Translations under genes and position numbers: made by a program
Notes under the pieces: model-generated
Told to the model about the DNA's origin: nothing
The model's database searches: none
What the model saw: only the letters and a program-made list of their open reading frames with translations
Part shown: positions 24,740-38,600 of the stretch, piece by piece
How the letters are laid out: every line of letters begins with the position of its first letter
Numbering within the stretch: position 1 is the stretch's first letter
Source of the DNA: Mercenaria mercenaria
Lineage: Eukaryota; Mollusca; Bivalvia; Venerida; Veneridae
Length of the DNA: 64,000 nt
NCBI RefSeq assembly: GCF_021730395.1
Contig: NC_069366.1
Span: 68,453,001-68,517,000 of the forward strand
Direction: 5' to 3'

Positions 24740-27700
24740 GTAAGTATGGTATACGAGGTTTCCGTATACAAATGTACTGAAAGGTACGGTGTTCCGTTTG
24801 GACAATCGTGACATTTAATTTAATACTGAACCGCGATGCACGATGGTACGATGACGAAAACGCGATGGCGCGATGGCACGATGATGAAACAACGATTGTA
24901 CGATGGTGAAAACGCAATGGCACGATGATGAAATCGCGATGGTTCGATGGTATTATGGTGAAATGTCGATGTAATATCGAGTTTTCATCATCGCACCATC
25001 GCGTTTTCACCATTGCATCATCGTACCATCGCGTTTTCATCATCGTACCATCGCGTTTTCACCATCGTACCATCGCGTTTTCACCATCGTGCCATCGCGT
25101 TATCATCATCGAATGTTCAGTGCTCAGTTCATTAAAACTGTAAAATGCTCAAGGCCACGCCCGTTGTATTGTATGTATGCATGGAAGTAAATAAAAAGCT
25201 GGGTGTAACAGTCACATGGTATTATTCAAACTCTCAAAGCTTATTCTTGTTAGGATGTAGACGGTACATAGTGCAATGTGAAAATCAAATTGTATCAAGC
25301 CTGTATTTTACTGACACATATACTGTACCACTGCGCATGACCACCGGAAGGCGATGGTACGATGGTGAAAATGCGATGGTACGATGGTGATAACGCGATG
25401 GTACGATGGTGATAACGCGATGGTACGATGATGAAAACGCGATGTCACGATAGTGAAAACGCGATGGTACGATGATGAAAACGCAATGGTACTTTGATAC
25501 GACGTTGAAAACGCGATGGTACGATGGTGAAAACGCGATATTACATCGACATTTCACCATCGTACCATCGCAACAGCGCGATTTCATCATCGTGCAATCG
25601 CGTTTTCACCATCGTACCATCGTTGTTTCATCATCGTGCCATCGCCCCATCGCGTTTTCGTCATCGTACCATCGTGCATCGCGATTTAATAAAAAGTCAC
25701 GATTGTCCAAACGGAACACCGTAGAAAGGTAAAGGTTTCTTGTTAAGTGTGGATAGTCGGCGGAAGTTCCAACCTGAAATGAATGGAACAACTTGTTTCG
25801 AGCCAGCTGTTCAAGTACAAACGTCACAAGAGTCCTGTTCATACGGCAAAGCATGTACACCTGGATATAAATTTTGCGCCCGTACACAATTACATGTTAA
25901 GATTTGTTTCGCATTCAGTAAATAGCTTTGGATGTAAATATTTTTTCTCCTATCATTTGGGTCGATCATCCATTTTTCATTAATTAAATATTTTACGAGA
26001 TGTATTCAATTTATAGCTACACATTAAGTTTAAATAATTGAGAGGCGACTGAGAGAACTTCAAAATGTGTACATTGCACTGTTCATCATGACAATATTCA
26101 ATCGATACATGTATCTTTGAAAATGTTTAACTGCACGCGCGAAAGTAGGTGATAGATCAGAGGACATAGCGATTTGGCTTTAACTATCTATTCTTAGAAG
26201 TTCCCAACAACCGATATTAACGTTTCTTTTGGCTACTCAATATTCTTAAAATGGTTATAACGCGATACAATTGTCGGTGGAATGAAGAAAACATACCAAA
26301 AAACGACCTATAGCAGCAACACTCGCAGTCTGTTAGTCTACCCTAAAACGTCAACCCATCACCATAGACAGATGTCAGTTAAATCGGGAGTTTCTCTCAA
26401 AATTGTACAGTCAGATGTCAGTTAAGTCGGGAGTTTCTCTCAGAATTGTACAGCCAGATGTCAGTTAAGTTGGGAGTTTCTCTCAGAATTGTACAGTCAG
26501 ATGTCAGTTAAGTCGGGAGTTTCTCTCAGAATTGTACAGACAGATGTCAGTTAAGTCGGGAGTTTCTCTCAGAATTGTAAAGACAGATGTCAGTTAAGTC
26601 GGGAGTTTCTCTCAGAATTGTACAGCCAGATGTCAGTTAAGTCGGGAGTTTCTCTTAGAAATGTACAGTCAGATGTCAGTTAAGTCGGGAGTTTCTCTCA
26701 GAATTGTACAGACAGATGTCAGTCAAGTTGGCAGCTCTCTCAGAACAGTTACAAAAATGCATAATTCATTTGCTCAATACTGCGAAAATTCAACAAATAA
26801 TAGACATATTCCTGGAGGCTGCATACAACCTTTTGTAATGGACGGTCGGGAAAGCCTTTGATAAGCGTATGTGGATCTTATGAGCGGCATAAATGGTTGT
26901 GTTTGATTGTAAAATAATTCCTTTTTTAAATTTTATCCATTAAAAATAAATGCCAAAAGAAAACCTAACAATTTGCGCGTTTATCTTATATTACCTTATT
27001 ATTAGGTCACATGACAATAACATATGCCAGGTGCAATATTTGTGTTGGGGCTAGTATGTTTCTATTCAATGATTTATTTCTAGTTTTCGAAAGAAATTCC
27101 TGTTATCAATAAAATGCACACATCGTATAACATCTTTATCGAGTAAGCAGCGTTTTCAGCAGTTCCATTTTTTATACAATTTTTTGCTTTATTTTCATAT
27201 ACATGTTTTTCAGCAATAACGTGTTACAACTGCAACACAACAAGTCCTGATATAAGCTCTTGCAATACTGTGACGTGTGACAAGAATAAGGTAAATATAC
27301 AATTTTTGCGAAATAAAGCTTACTTCACAAACCGTACAGAGAACACGAAAAGACATTGGTCAAAATCAGATTTAGCGAGTAGTGGACACGCAAACCGTGT
27401 ACTATATGTTTTCGCATAGAGCTCATTTCATAAATGATTAATATTGCGTAATCTAGAACACGTCAAGTGTTAATAACCAAGTCAACATGAACATAACGGT
27501 TGATGACAATCATCGTCCTTTAGAAACTTGTTAAACAGATTATAACGAGAACATTTAGAATCCATTTAGTTTCGAAAAACAGTACCATGTTGATATATCG
27601 AAAAAGCCTGGTCAGACGTATGAAACCTCACAGTTTATTTCCTACCCCGCTCCCCCAACCCCACCTTCACTATATACTCAAAATAATGCAAACCTTACCA

Positions 27701-30700
27701 GCTAATTTTGCCCTCCAGCTTAGCTAAATAGGGAGAGCGCAGATCTACGGATCTCGGGGTCACCAGTTCGATCACCAGTCGGGGCGTTTGCTCTCCGTGA
27801 CGATTTGATAAAAGACATTGTGTCCGACATCATTCGTCCACCACCTCTGTTTCATGTGGGGAAGTTGGTAGTTACTTGCGGAGACTGTACAGACTCCAGG
27901 AACACCGCCGTTACAGAACTGAAATACGGTTGAAAAAAACGGCGTTCAACCCAAAATAAATAAACAAACGAAATAGTTTCAATACTTGAATTTGTAGATG
28001 ATTATTGCAAAGCGTTTGTGCGCACAGCAGTGAATAAATTTATTGATTAAAATCAAATTAAAATCATAAACTTTATAAGATTAACTTCTAACATCTCGTA
28101 AATAATATACACACGGAATTTAAGAGAGTTTTAACTGTTTTCAGCTGTGCATGGTTAAAATGGTGAAATCCACAAGAACAGGACATATAAGATACTCTCT
28201 TGGCTGTGCATCGGATACGGTTTCTTTCTAATAACATATTCATTTTATTTCATAACATGCAAACAAGATACAAAATTCAAGGTTATAATTCTATAACAGT
28301 GAAATAAAAATATCAAAAGTCACCCGTTTTGGCCCCAAGGCCCAACTGTTAGAGTGCTATAGTCATTTTTCTTAATTTCACGTGTTAATGATGCAGTTGG
28401 TTAAAGTTTATTTAACATAATAACTTTAAAGATGAGCATTTTTGTTTTCATTAGTATTGTAAGTTACGCATGAGTCTTTCATTTTAATTATGGACATGTA
28501 TAAAATGCATTAAACTATGAACATATATCAGGTGTGTGATGGTGGGAGAAAAAGGGCACAACATGACCGACAGTCGCGTTCAGTAAAAATCGATTGCTGT
28601 GACGATGATCTATGTAACACCCCGTTAGCGACAACATTATCTACAACAGCGTCCACAACAACATCTACAACAACAATACTACCAACAACAACATCATCAA
28701 CAGCAGTATCAACAACAACTATTACGACTGCTGTGACAACAGGTAAATTAAAGATCGTGTGTTTTTAAGTAAACTTAGTCGCCATAGGCTGCCAGTATGG
28801 GCAGAAAACAAAATTTCTATTTCTGATCAAAGCTTATTTTTACCTATTTTCGATCTGTTTACAAGATATATTGTAGGTTATCAGCAAAATTTTCTTTACC
28901 AATTATACTACTTGGGTTTCCTTTCTGTATTTCCTTACAACCCGTGGAGCGCTTCAATATAGTGGGCGGTATTGAATATTAACCTATACATTTCAGTTTG
29001 GCTATTCTTTGCAAACAAACAAGTCAATATGGTTACTCAAGCTGTCAAAGAGTAAGACTTTTTTTGCCAGACTTAAACATCAAAATGTAAAGAATTGCAT
29101 AATTATCTAGCCATTCACTCAACTTTTCTTCTGAACATCGATCACTTTTGCTTTCCTACTACGAATTAGAGGGTCATATGCTTTTGGGTTTGACTGAAGG
29201 TACACAAGAAATGAAGAAATATTTATATTCGCCCTATTCTTTTCCATTGAAAATTATAACGTTCATTCTAACACGATCCGGTTCATTTTCCTATTAAACA
29301 AAGAAGGCTGGAGACAGTGATTTATTAAACAACAATTCACTGTTCTGACGTCACAACTATTACGTCATAGCGTCAAGCGGCGTAACGGCGCGCTGGAAAA
29401 GAACCCGATTGAAAACGGGCAAATATCTAATGCATGCCGACAAGGTGTACTTTAAAGTCCTTGATAACGTGTTAGAATCGAAATAATATATCTCATTTAG
29501 TGATTTGCTCTTGAATAAATCACTGTTTGTCGTTCAGATGCGTAGCATTATATCACTCGGGCTACGCCCTCGTGATATAATTCCTTCGCATCTGAACTCC
29601 AAAAAGTGATTTATTCAGCGACAAATCACCGATGAGATATATTATTTCTTAATTTTGTATGAACAGCAAAAGGAAAGGCGCCAAAGTTACGACAACACTG
29701 CTTAGTGATAACGGACCGCTGTTTTGACGACGCCCGCATATAGTCAGGGCAAACGTTCCCTGGATGACGTCGCAGGTTTTCCATCTGGTGAACAGAATGG
29801 CCGGGAAACTGATTTTAATGTTAAATGCAACAAAATGTGTGTAATTTATGATATAACATTTTTTACAAATATAATGTAAATGTAAGAAATTATTTTTTCG
29901 GCTTTAATGCATAATGAACGACAGAATAGGATCGGCAAATTAAACACGAATCGTGGATTTGCCGATCTTATTTTGTCGTTCATTTAGTATTTAGCATTTA
30001 TCATATGTTTGTCATCGCGGAAATACACTAATACACTAGTGTAATTAAGCTTTGACGTCGACGTCGTTTATAGTGGTAGGCGATGTTTGCCAAACTGACT
30101 TGTTTATATAGCAAAAGAAAGTTGATTTTTTTATGTTTCGACAGGAAAAGCTAACATGTGATAAAAAGAATATTACATTTGTGACTTTCCAAATTGAATT
30201 GATTAAACTTGTTATAAAAACTGATAAAATGCTTGGCGGAGCCTCGCATTTTATCATTTTATTCAACTCGTTTAATAAATTCAATATGAAAAGACACCCA
30301 TGTAATGTCCTCTATGAACTCCTGAAAAACCTTCATTTCTTAAATGGCTTCTCCTTTACCAAAACGTATTCCTATTTGCTGTTTTCTTGGTCTGTCCACG
30401 TACATGAGGAAGATTTTCAGTATATTCTTTGAATTAGTAATGATAAAAACTTACAATACTCAAATAACCATTCATTCATTTCCGGATGATAACCACTTTA
30501 AATAAAGAAATTGAACAATTTCTCCTGTCAGTTGTAACTCCTCCTCATGTAGCTTTTACTAAACCAAATTTCTCGGCTGCTTTTCGAACTGAACTACCTT
30601 GTCATTCTCGATTATAGCTTTTCTTATTATAGCAATCTTACCGGGTGATTTTCCATATCACTTTTAATATTTCAATGTCATTTTGTTTAATTTGTAGTGT

Positions 30701-33700
30701 GTTTGGATACAGTTTCCTTTGATGTTCTGTTGCACTTACAAGAATACTTCACTTTTATAATCATTCATATAGATCAGGATTTACGAGGATTTTCGTATGA
30801 TCTTTGAAATATGAACATTACTATTAAGGTTACACAAATCAAAGTTAAACAGACGACAGAAAATCAGACGAATTTGAAAACAGACAATGTCGGAAACGTC
30901 TAATAAAGTGTATGCATTAGCTTCGACACATTTTTTCAATGATTCCTTTTTCAACACGATGCATTTCTTCTAAATATGATTCAATATTCATCCAAAAACC
31001 ATACGCTGTATTCTTTAAAATTCTGTTTGATCAAAAGAGGAAATTGTCTTTGACCTGCTAATCTGACCTGTTATAATAAAAGTTATGTCCGAACTTTCCA
31101 GGGTGGCTAACTCTCGTGATATTTTGATATCGTACAAACAGGGAAAATCGCTGGATTTATGAAATATTGTTGTTTATAATTTCCTTATTACTTGATGGAT
31201 TGTAATAAAAATAAACACCGTCTAAGACAAAAAAAAAGAGTCTTTTCTTCGAAATAAAACGTCTGCACTCTTCATCAATACTGTCTCCGAACACTTCGCC
31301 CGAATTCCAGTGTGTATGTTATGTGCATATTTGGGCCGTGAAAAACAATTTGGCGAATTGTTTTGAGAAAAGACTTAGTATCAAGTACTTCTGGCAATTG
31401 CTTTATGGCGAGAAAAGCAAAAATTTTCGTGTCTTCGAGACTCTTTATTTTATCAAAATCTGCCAAGTAATAAGAACATTATAATAAAAAAATGTAACTT
31501 GGATCTGGTGATTTTCTATATTCTGTATAATCGGATTTCCAATATTGCTATTTTTATTTCCACCAATCTATTTTTATTTGAACCAATCAGACGACTCGTT
31601 TCAACGAGCGTTTGGCTAAAAGGGACTGGACTCAGATTTTGGTTAAAATACAGATAGAATCAAACTTCGTCATAAGAACATGAGATTTTGATTCTAAACA
31701 ATCTTTAAAAATGTGAAATAAACCAGTCGGAAAAAGAAACTCGGGCCGCTGCGGCAATAAATATTTTCCTGCGTACTTGACCAATACACCACAGAGGAAC
31801 ATGTTATTATCAATGGTTGAATATAAAGCTTTATAATTAAGGCAGTTTTCCTCCGGTATTCCTTACAAAAGCTTTTCAGTTTTGAATGGAAAAAATAGGA
31901 AAAACAACTAATTCTCGTGTGTTACTAGAATTATAAACCCGTACGTGATAATCACATAAACTGGAATTCCTGGTTAAATATAGATTTATTTAAACTTCTA
32001 CTTTCACTTTCAAAATGTTGAAAGTAAGGCTCTGATTGGTGAACGAATGCCTCAATAGCCTGTCCTCATATCCAAGGTGCGTAGCATTAATTGGAGATGA
32101 TTTTAATCAGATCGGCTGGCCACCCAGCTTTTCGTAAGCGAGAGGAAATTAATTAGCATCAAGTACAAATCATATCAACTATATGTATGTTTTTCTTCGT
32201 TTTTAGCACCCGATCATTGTGCCACTACTCCATATTATGACGGCAATATTGACACAAGTTGACAAATCGTTTGCTATACAGGCCCTGGGAAAAATGTACA
32301 ACCATATTTGATCCACACATTATATAAAAGACAATGCAGAAACAAATTGATATAACAGAACGGTGTTATACAGCTTACACTCTGAACGAATAGTTTAAAA
32401 GACTGCTTAATTAATACGCAGGGCGTGTCGACTCTTCACTGTTAACTAATATTACTTTAACAAGGTCAGGTTTAAATCTTAGTACAATTCATGCGTCAGT
32501 AGATAGCGTTTCCCTATTGCATCCACGTTTTTATATAAAATACATATTGCAATCCAAATAAGGTCTAGCAAAATCATGTTTTAATGTATCCAAACATTCC
32601 GAATCGTTCATACGGCACACAGAATTATTCACTCGGTCTACATGTTCGTTTATTTGGCAGGTGCATATCATCTTTGTCGTGTTTAAATATTAAAACATGG
32701 TTGTGCTACATAACATTTGTTAAGTAAAAACTGAATAAAATGAATGACCTTTACAACACAGTTGTTAAGAAGGGAAGTCTCGTCTGGTTCACTAAATTTC
32801 ATTTTAGCAATTTTTTAAAGAAAAAAATCGCCTTCTCTACATTGGGCATACATCGCTTAGAAAATGGAGAAATTCGTTTCATATCTGTATCAGGTTCTAC
32901 GTGTAAGTTCATTGTCTTTACGAGTCACCATCACGTATGAAAATTATACCCGCATATTCCTGTCTTTTAGGCCCTTACAGGTGTTTCATTTTTGCTCCTG
33001 CCTTCTGCAATGGCAATCTTGAGGTCTTGTGCGCACCATAAACCAGTTTAAAATCCCCAATGTGTCTCACTTTACTTTTTTATTTTGTCATGATTGTCTA
33101 CTAGTTTACTTTGTCTGTTTATAGTTTTGTTAATGTGAATCATTTACTTATTCTTACAAACAATGTTGCAGGTGTTGCAAGGTTTTCATTTATTTGTTTT
33201 AGGTGGGTGTGGAAATGGACAGTACGCCCTTGAAACGTGGCTATTTCTTTTTTTTTTTCTTGTCTTTGTATTTTGCATGTCTCGAAAATTAAACCTAAAC
33301 TTGACCTTGTATATGAAAAATGTAAAACTATATTTTAATTGTGCGTCTTGTCAATATACCAGCCGATCCTTGCGCATCATCACCGTGTGGCCATGGCGCA
33401 TGCTCAAGACTTACCAGTGGAACTTTCCTCTGTGTTTGTATGTCTGGGTTTACCGGATCTCGCTGCGAGAAAGGTAATTATTCATAATTTTAATGCCAAG
33501 GCAAAACTTTCATATGATAAATTTTTAATTCTGACTATTTCTGAAGGTGAAGAATTCTTATAAAAAGAGGTAACGACCAAACTGTTTTGAGACAAACCGC
33601 ATGTTTAGTGTTCAACCCGTTTACAGTTGGATACTACGCTTCCCTGTTTGATTGTGTCTGACGGAAGAGGGGGAGGATGATAAGCAGTTCTTAAATCCTA

Positions 33701-35562
33701 CCAGGACTGAACTGTTTTGATATCTGTCCTCTGGCCTGTTTCGTTGGGCCCTTAAAGGTGTTTCTCTTGACAATGTTGCTATATGTCTTCTGAAAAGACA
33801 TTGAGTACATACGTTTTTGGTTTTTAAGGTTTGCTTTTTATATATTTATACACGAGCATTTTTGTGTTTTACATGCCATGCCTTTTTGTTTCCATTTCGT
33901 GTGTTAGAGATTCACCCGGCGGGGATTACTTTTATTTACACTGTCCCTTATCTTTGGAACATGGTGGGGGGTAAGAGTGAGGTTGGGTGCGCACCATAAA
34001 CCGGTTTAAGCTCTCCAGTGGTGTTTTTGCCACTGACCGTTCCAAGGCGGTGCCCGACTGTGTTCCTTTGTTCATTTTGTCCTGTGTGCGAGTGTGTATG
34101 TTTGTGAGTGGTGTGCACGTCTACGTGCTGTGGTCTTTTGTGGAGGCTGCGTTTTTGGTACGTGACATTCCCTGTTTGATATTTGTCTTTGTTCTTCATG
34201 TGTAGAATGAATAATGATAGAGTTGATTACAAAAATTATGAAAATATGATTTCACTAATGTTTACATAAGGTAATTTTAGCAGGTGTATTTAAGGATTTT
34301 GATCATACATCTTCTAAATATTTCTTTGATAAGATTGAGAATGCATTGATGTCGGTATATAAGACTGACTGGTATAATTCTTTGAATAATGATAGAGGAA
34401 CAAGTGGTAGATGTGGGAATAAGTTAAGGACCTATAAGTTACTTAATGGAACCTGATATAGGGATGTTTATACCTAAGAAACATAACAGAGCTTATGCGA
34501 AATTTCGATGTGGTGTGGTCCCACTTTGTATTGAGACGGGGAGGTATGAAAATCTTCCAGTGAAAATAGAATATGTCCATTTTGTAAATCATTAGTAGTA
34601 AATGAACCATATGTTATGTTGTATTGTGATACTTACTCAGTTTTCAGTCAATAATTTTTATCTACTGCTTTAGAAATTGAACCAAATTTTAATAACCTTA
34701 CAGATAATGAGAAAATATTGTTTTATTCTCCATCAATGATATGGTAAAATGTATACCCAAAACCTGATACTTTGTGTTACAGTTGAGAAACAATACTCTC
34801 TACCAATAGGTTTGACAAATGTTTTATGGTCATACTGTACATATTGTATAACATTGAAGGTTTATTGTAAAACAGTAATTTTTAATAGAAAATAGATATT
34901 TTCGGTCGGCTTTTTAAAGAAAAAGTAGAGCTATTGCAGGCGTCGCCCTTGGTTAAAGTGTTTTGATAAAGTCATATATCTCTGTTACTATCAAAGCTAT
35001 TGACTTGGAACTTTTAAAAGTTAATACTATCTATCAAACCCTACATCAGGTGAAGCAATCCCCGTAACTCTGACTTGATTTTTGACAGAGTTATGCCCCT
35101 TTTCAACTTGAAAAAATTAGCTCCACCGTTTATTAATCGTTTGTTCTGTTGTTATCAGTCGACCCTTGCGCATCATCTCCGTGCGTCAATGGCGTATGCT
35201 CAACACAAATAAATGGAGGAATTCTCTGTACCTGCAGTCCTGGTTTTACCGGTACTCACTGCGACAAAGTTAGGTTGCTGACTAATAACAAATTGCATAG
35301 TTAGGATGTTACATGTGGACATGCATTGGAATATCTTGCTGTCGGGTGACTGTTACAGCAGTAACTCGACAGACCCTTGTTACCACTTAAATACGTTTAC
35401 AATTTACAGTTTTTCTTGCAAACTGGCTTCCGTAAATAATCATTAAATAGAAAAGTCCGGTTTATTATTATTAAAGAACGGCAATATTGACTCAAGTTGG
35501 CTAATTATTTAACGCCATACAGCCCCTTGGAAAGAGTGCTACCATACTTGAACCGCACGTTC

Positions 35563-35627
<65 letters not shown>

Positions 35628-38600
35628 TATACGAACTAAATCACCACCAAAACATACCAGACCAGTTACGGCAAAGCGCCTAGCGAACACGCACAAGCCA
35701 CAGCAAGTTGTATCTATATATAAATTAGAAACAAATAGATATAACAGAACGGTGTTACATATAACTCATACACTCCCTGAACAAATAGTTCACAAGACTT
35801 CTACGTACTGCTAAATTAATATGCAGGACGTGTACTCTCTCCACTGTGTTTTAATATTATTTTAACTAGGTCAGGTTGACGTCGTGGCACATGGGTCTTT
35901 TTCCCTATTGCATTTACCTTTGATATAAGATACATATTACAGTCTAAATAAGGTAAATCAAAATCGTGTATTAATGTATTCAAACACTCCGAATCGTTCA
36001 TGCGCCGCATAAAATTATTCACCCGGTCCACGCACTTGTGAAATAATTCGGCAGACACATAGCATCTTCGCCGTGTTTAAATATATATAATAAAACATGG
36101 TCCTACTATATATCAAGTAAAAATGGCATTTACAGCTCAGATGTGAAGAAAAGAAGATCTTATCCAGTTCAATTGACTTCATTTTAGTGTATTTTATAAA
36201 AAAAACATCGCCTTCACTTGTTTGTCTACACTTTTTTCTCTTACATTTGTCAAAGATTTGAATATTGATGAATTTAGCAGAAAGTTAATTTGATTTTTTA
36301 GTTTTGGGTTGCCTCCCTTTATGGCTCTAAATGTTACTTACCATGTAATTATGCATGTCACTTAATTAGACAACTGTTTCATTTGTTAGTAACATTATGG
36401 AACTTTAAGTATACATTAAGAAGTGTGTGCTATTTAATCTAGCATGCAATATTGTTTATTTCGTGTTTACTTAGATGTTGTGTTGTAAGTATTTTTTAAA
36501 CATTTGAACTTTGGGCATGATATCACTTTAATAAAAACCTATTGATAAGCGGGAATAACGGCCATCATCATGGAGACTGCTACGATCGTGTATATATTAT
36601 ATAAAACTTAGATTTACCTTGATTACGTAGATTTATAAAAAGTTTTAATTTGTGACAAAGGTAAGATATTTACCGTAATTAATTTCTAGCCAAACATACT
36701 ATATATACACTATACTGATTAACAGGATGTAACAATTATTTTTAAAGTCTGGATTGTTCTTAGTTTTTCAAGAATGTTTTTTATTCTTAGTGTTACATGA
36801 AAGTTCTGACACCTTTCATGATACATTATATAGTGAGCTGGCTGAAAACAGGGCAGAAAAAAGAGAAATAGATCTATTTGAAAACTTTCCTGTATTTGTT
36901 AATAACAAAATTTTAGCATTAGCATATTTAACATTTGAAGGATTTACATTAAAATTGTGGATTCATAAAAGTTATCTTTGAAAACAGGATTTATAATCTT
37001 TGGACATACTGATAAACAGTTTTGATTTGTGAATAATTTGAAATTATTACTCACTGGAATTTTAATTTGACCTGGACAAGATTGGACTACTTTTGCACAA
37101 AAGATTGGATTTTACGGCTATTTGACCTTTTTTAAGGTTTTTCAATTGTTACGAGTACTTTTATGAATAAAACTTTGTTATTGTTAATAGTTGGTGATTT
37201 TTGTTTCTCTGTTAATTTTTCTTACTCTTACAAGTAATTGTTATCTCCTGACGTAAAAAAATAATGTTTTTGTTTTGTTGATTTTAGCCGACCCTTGCGC
37301 ATCATCCCCATGTGTCCATGGCGCATGCTTGAGACTGTCCAATCAGGCATTCCGCTGTTCCTGTAGCCCGGGATATATCGGATCTCACTGTGACAAAGGT
37401 AAGATATACATATTTGTTCTTAAAGGCTCGTAGTTGAGTGTGGCCGTAATATTTTCGCCTTGAATACAAAAAAAGACTATAAATATGCTGTAAAGACTAT
37501 AAAAATCCGATTTGATAACTTTTTTCTCTTAAGTTTGTCAAAGGTTTGAATATCGATGAATTAGTAGAAAGCCTTTTTGTTATTTATCTTTTTGGGGGTT
37601 GTTTTTTATGTTTTTTTTTGTTTTTGTTTTTTTTTTGGTAACCTCCCTCTACGGCTCTAACCGTAGCGCTTTTCTAATCATGTTATTATGCATATCATTT
37701 AATTTGACAGCTGTTTCATTATATGTCATTCTCCTTTTGATGAGTCATCGTATATTGACCTAGTTTTGAGACATTATGTAAATAGGTTCTTTTATATTCT
37801 ATGGTGTTCCAGAATATTCTACCACAATACTGATAAACAGGATGTAAATGTTATTTTCAAAGTCTAGATTGTTTTTGATTTTTCAAAAAAAAAAATTATT
37901 CTTTGTGTTACATGAAAGTTCTGAAACCTTTTGTGATACATTATATAGTGAGCTTGCTGAAAACAGGGCAGAAAATAGAGTTATAGATCTGTTTGAAAAC
38001 TTTCCTGTAATTCTTAATAACAGAAAATTACCATTTAGTATATTTAAAATTTGAAGGATTTACATTAAAATTGTGGATTTAAAAAGTTATCTTTGAAAAC
38101 AGGATTTATAATCTTTGGATATACTGAAAAACAATTTTGATTTGTGAATAATTTGGAATTATTACTCCTTGGAATTTAAATTTGACAAGGACAAGATTGG
38201 ACTACTTTTGCACATTATATTGAATGTTACGGCTATATGACCTTTTTAAGGTATTTATAATTATTACCTGTACTTTTATGAATAAAATTTTGTTATTGTT
38301 AATAGTTGGTGAGTTTTCGTTTCTCTGTTACTTTTACTTACTGCTAGAAGCAATTGTTACCCCCTGACGTAAAAAAAACTTTTAAAATATATATTTTTGT
38401 GTTATTGATTTTAGCCGACCCTTGCGCATCATCCCCATGTGTTCATGGCGCATGTTTGAGACTGTCCAATCAGATGTTCCGCTGTTCCTGTAGCCCTGGA
38501 TATATAGGATCTCGCTGTGACACAGGTAAGATATTTACGGTAATTAATTTCTAGCCAAAAATACTGTCAACGCCTATTCAGAGCGGCTTATACCTTATTT

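Noticed and set aside
24657-25887. Several frames rich in His, Ser and Arg
   Set aside because: They are translations of the 22-bp repeat of the fold-back element on both strands.
32206-32262. A possible extra EGF exon after 'gtttttag'
   Set aside because: It starts like the EGF exons (phase 1, a Cys after Asp-His) but has only one cysteine and soon meets a stop; no donor follows. It could be a relic at most.
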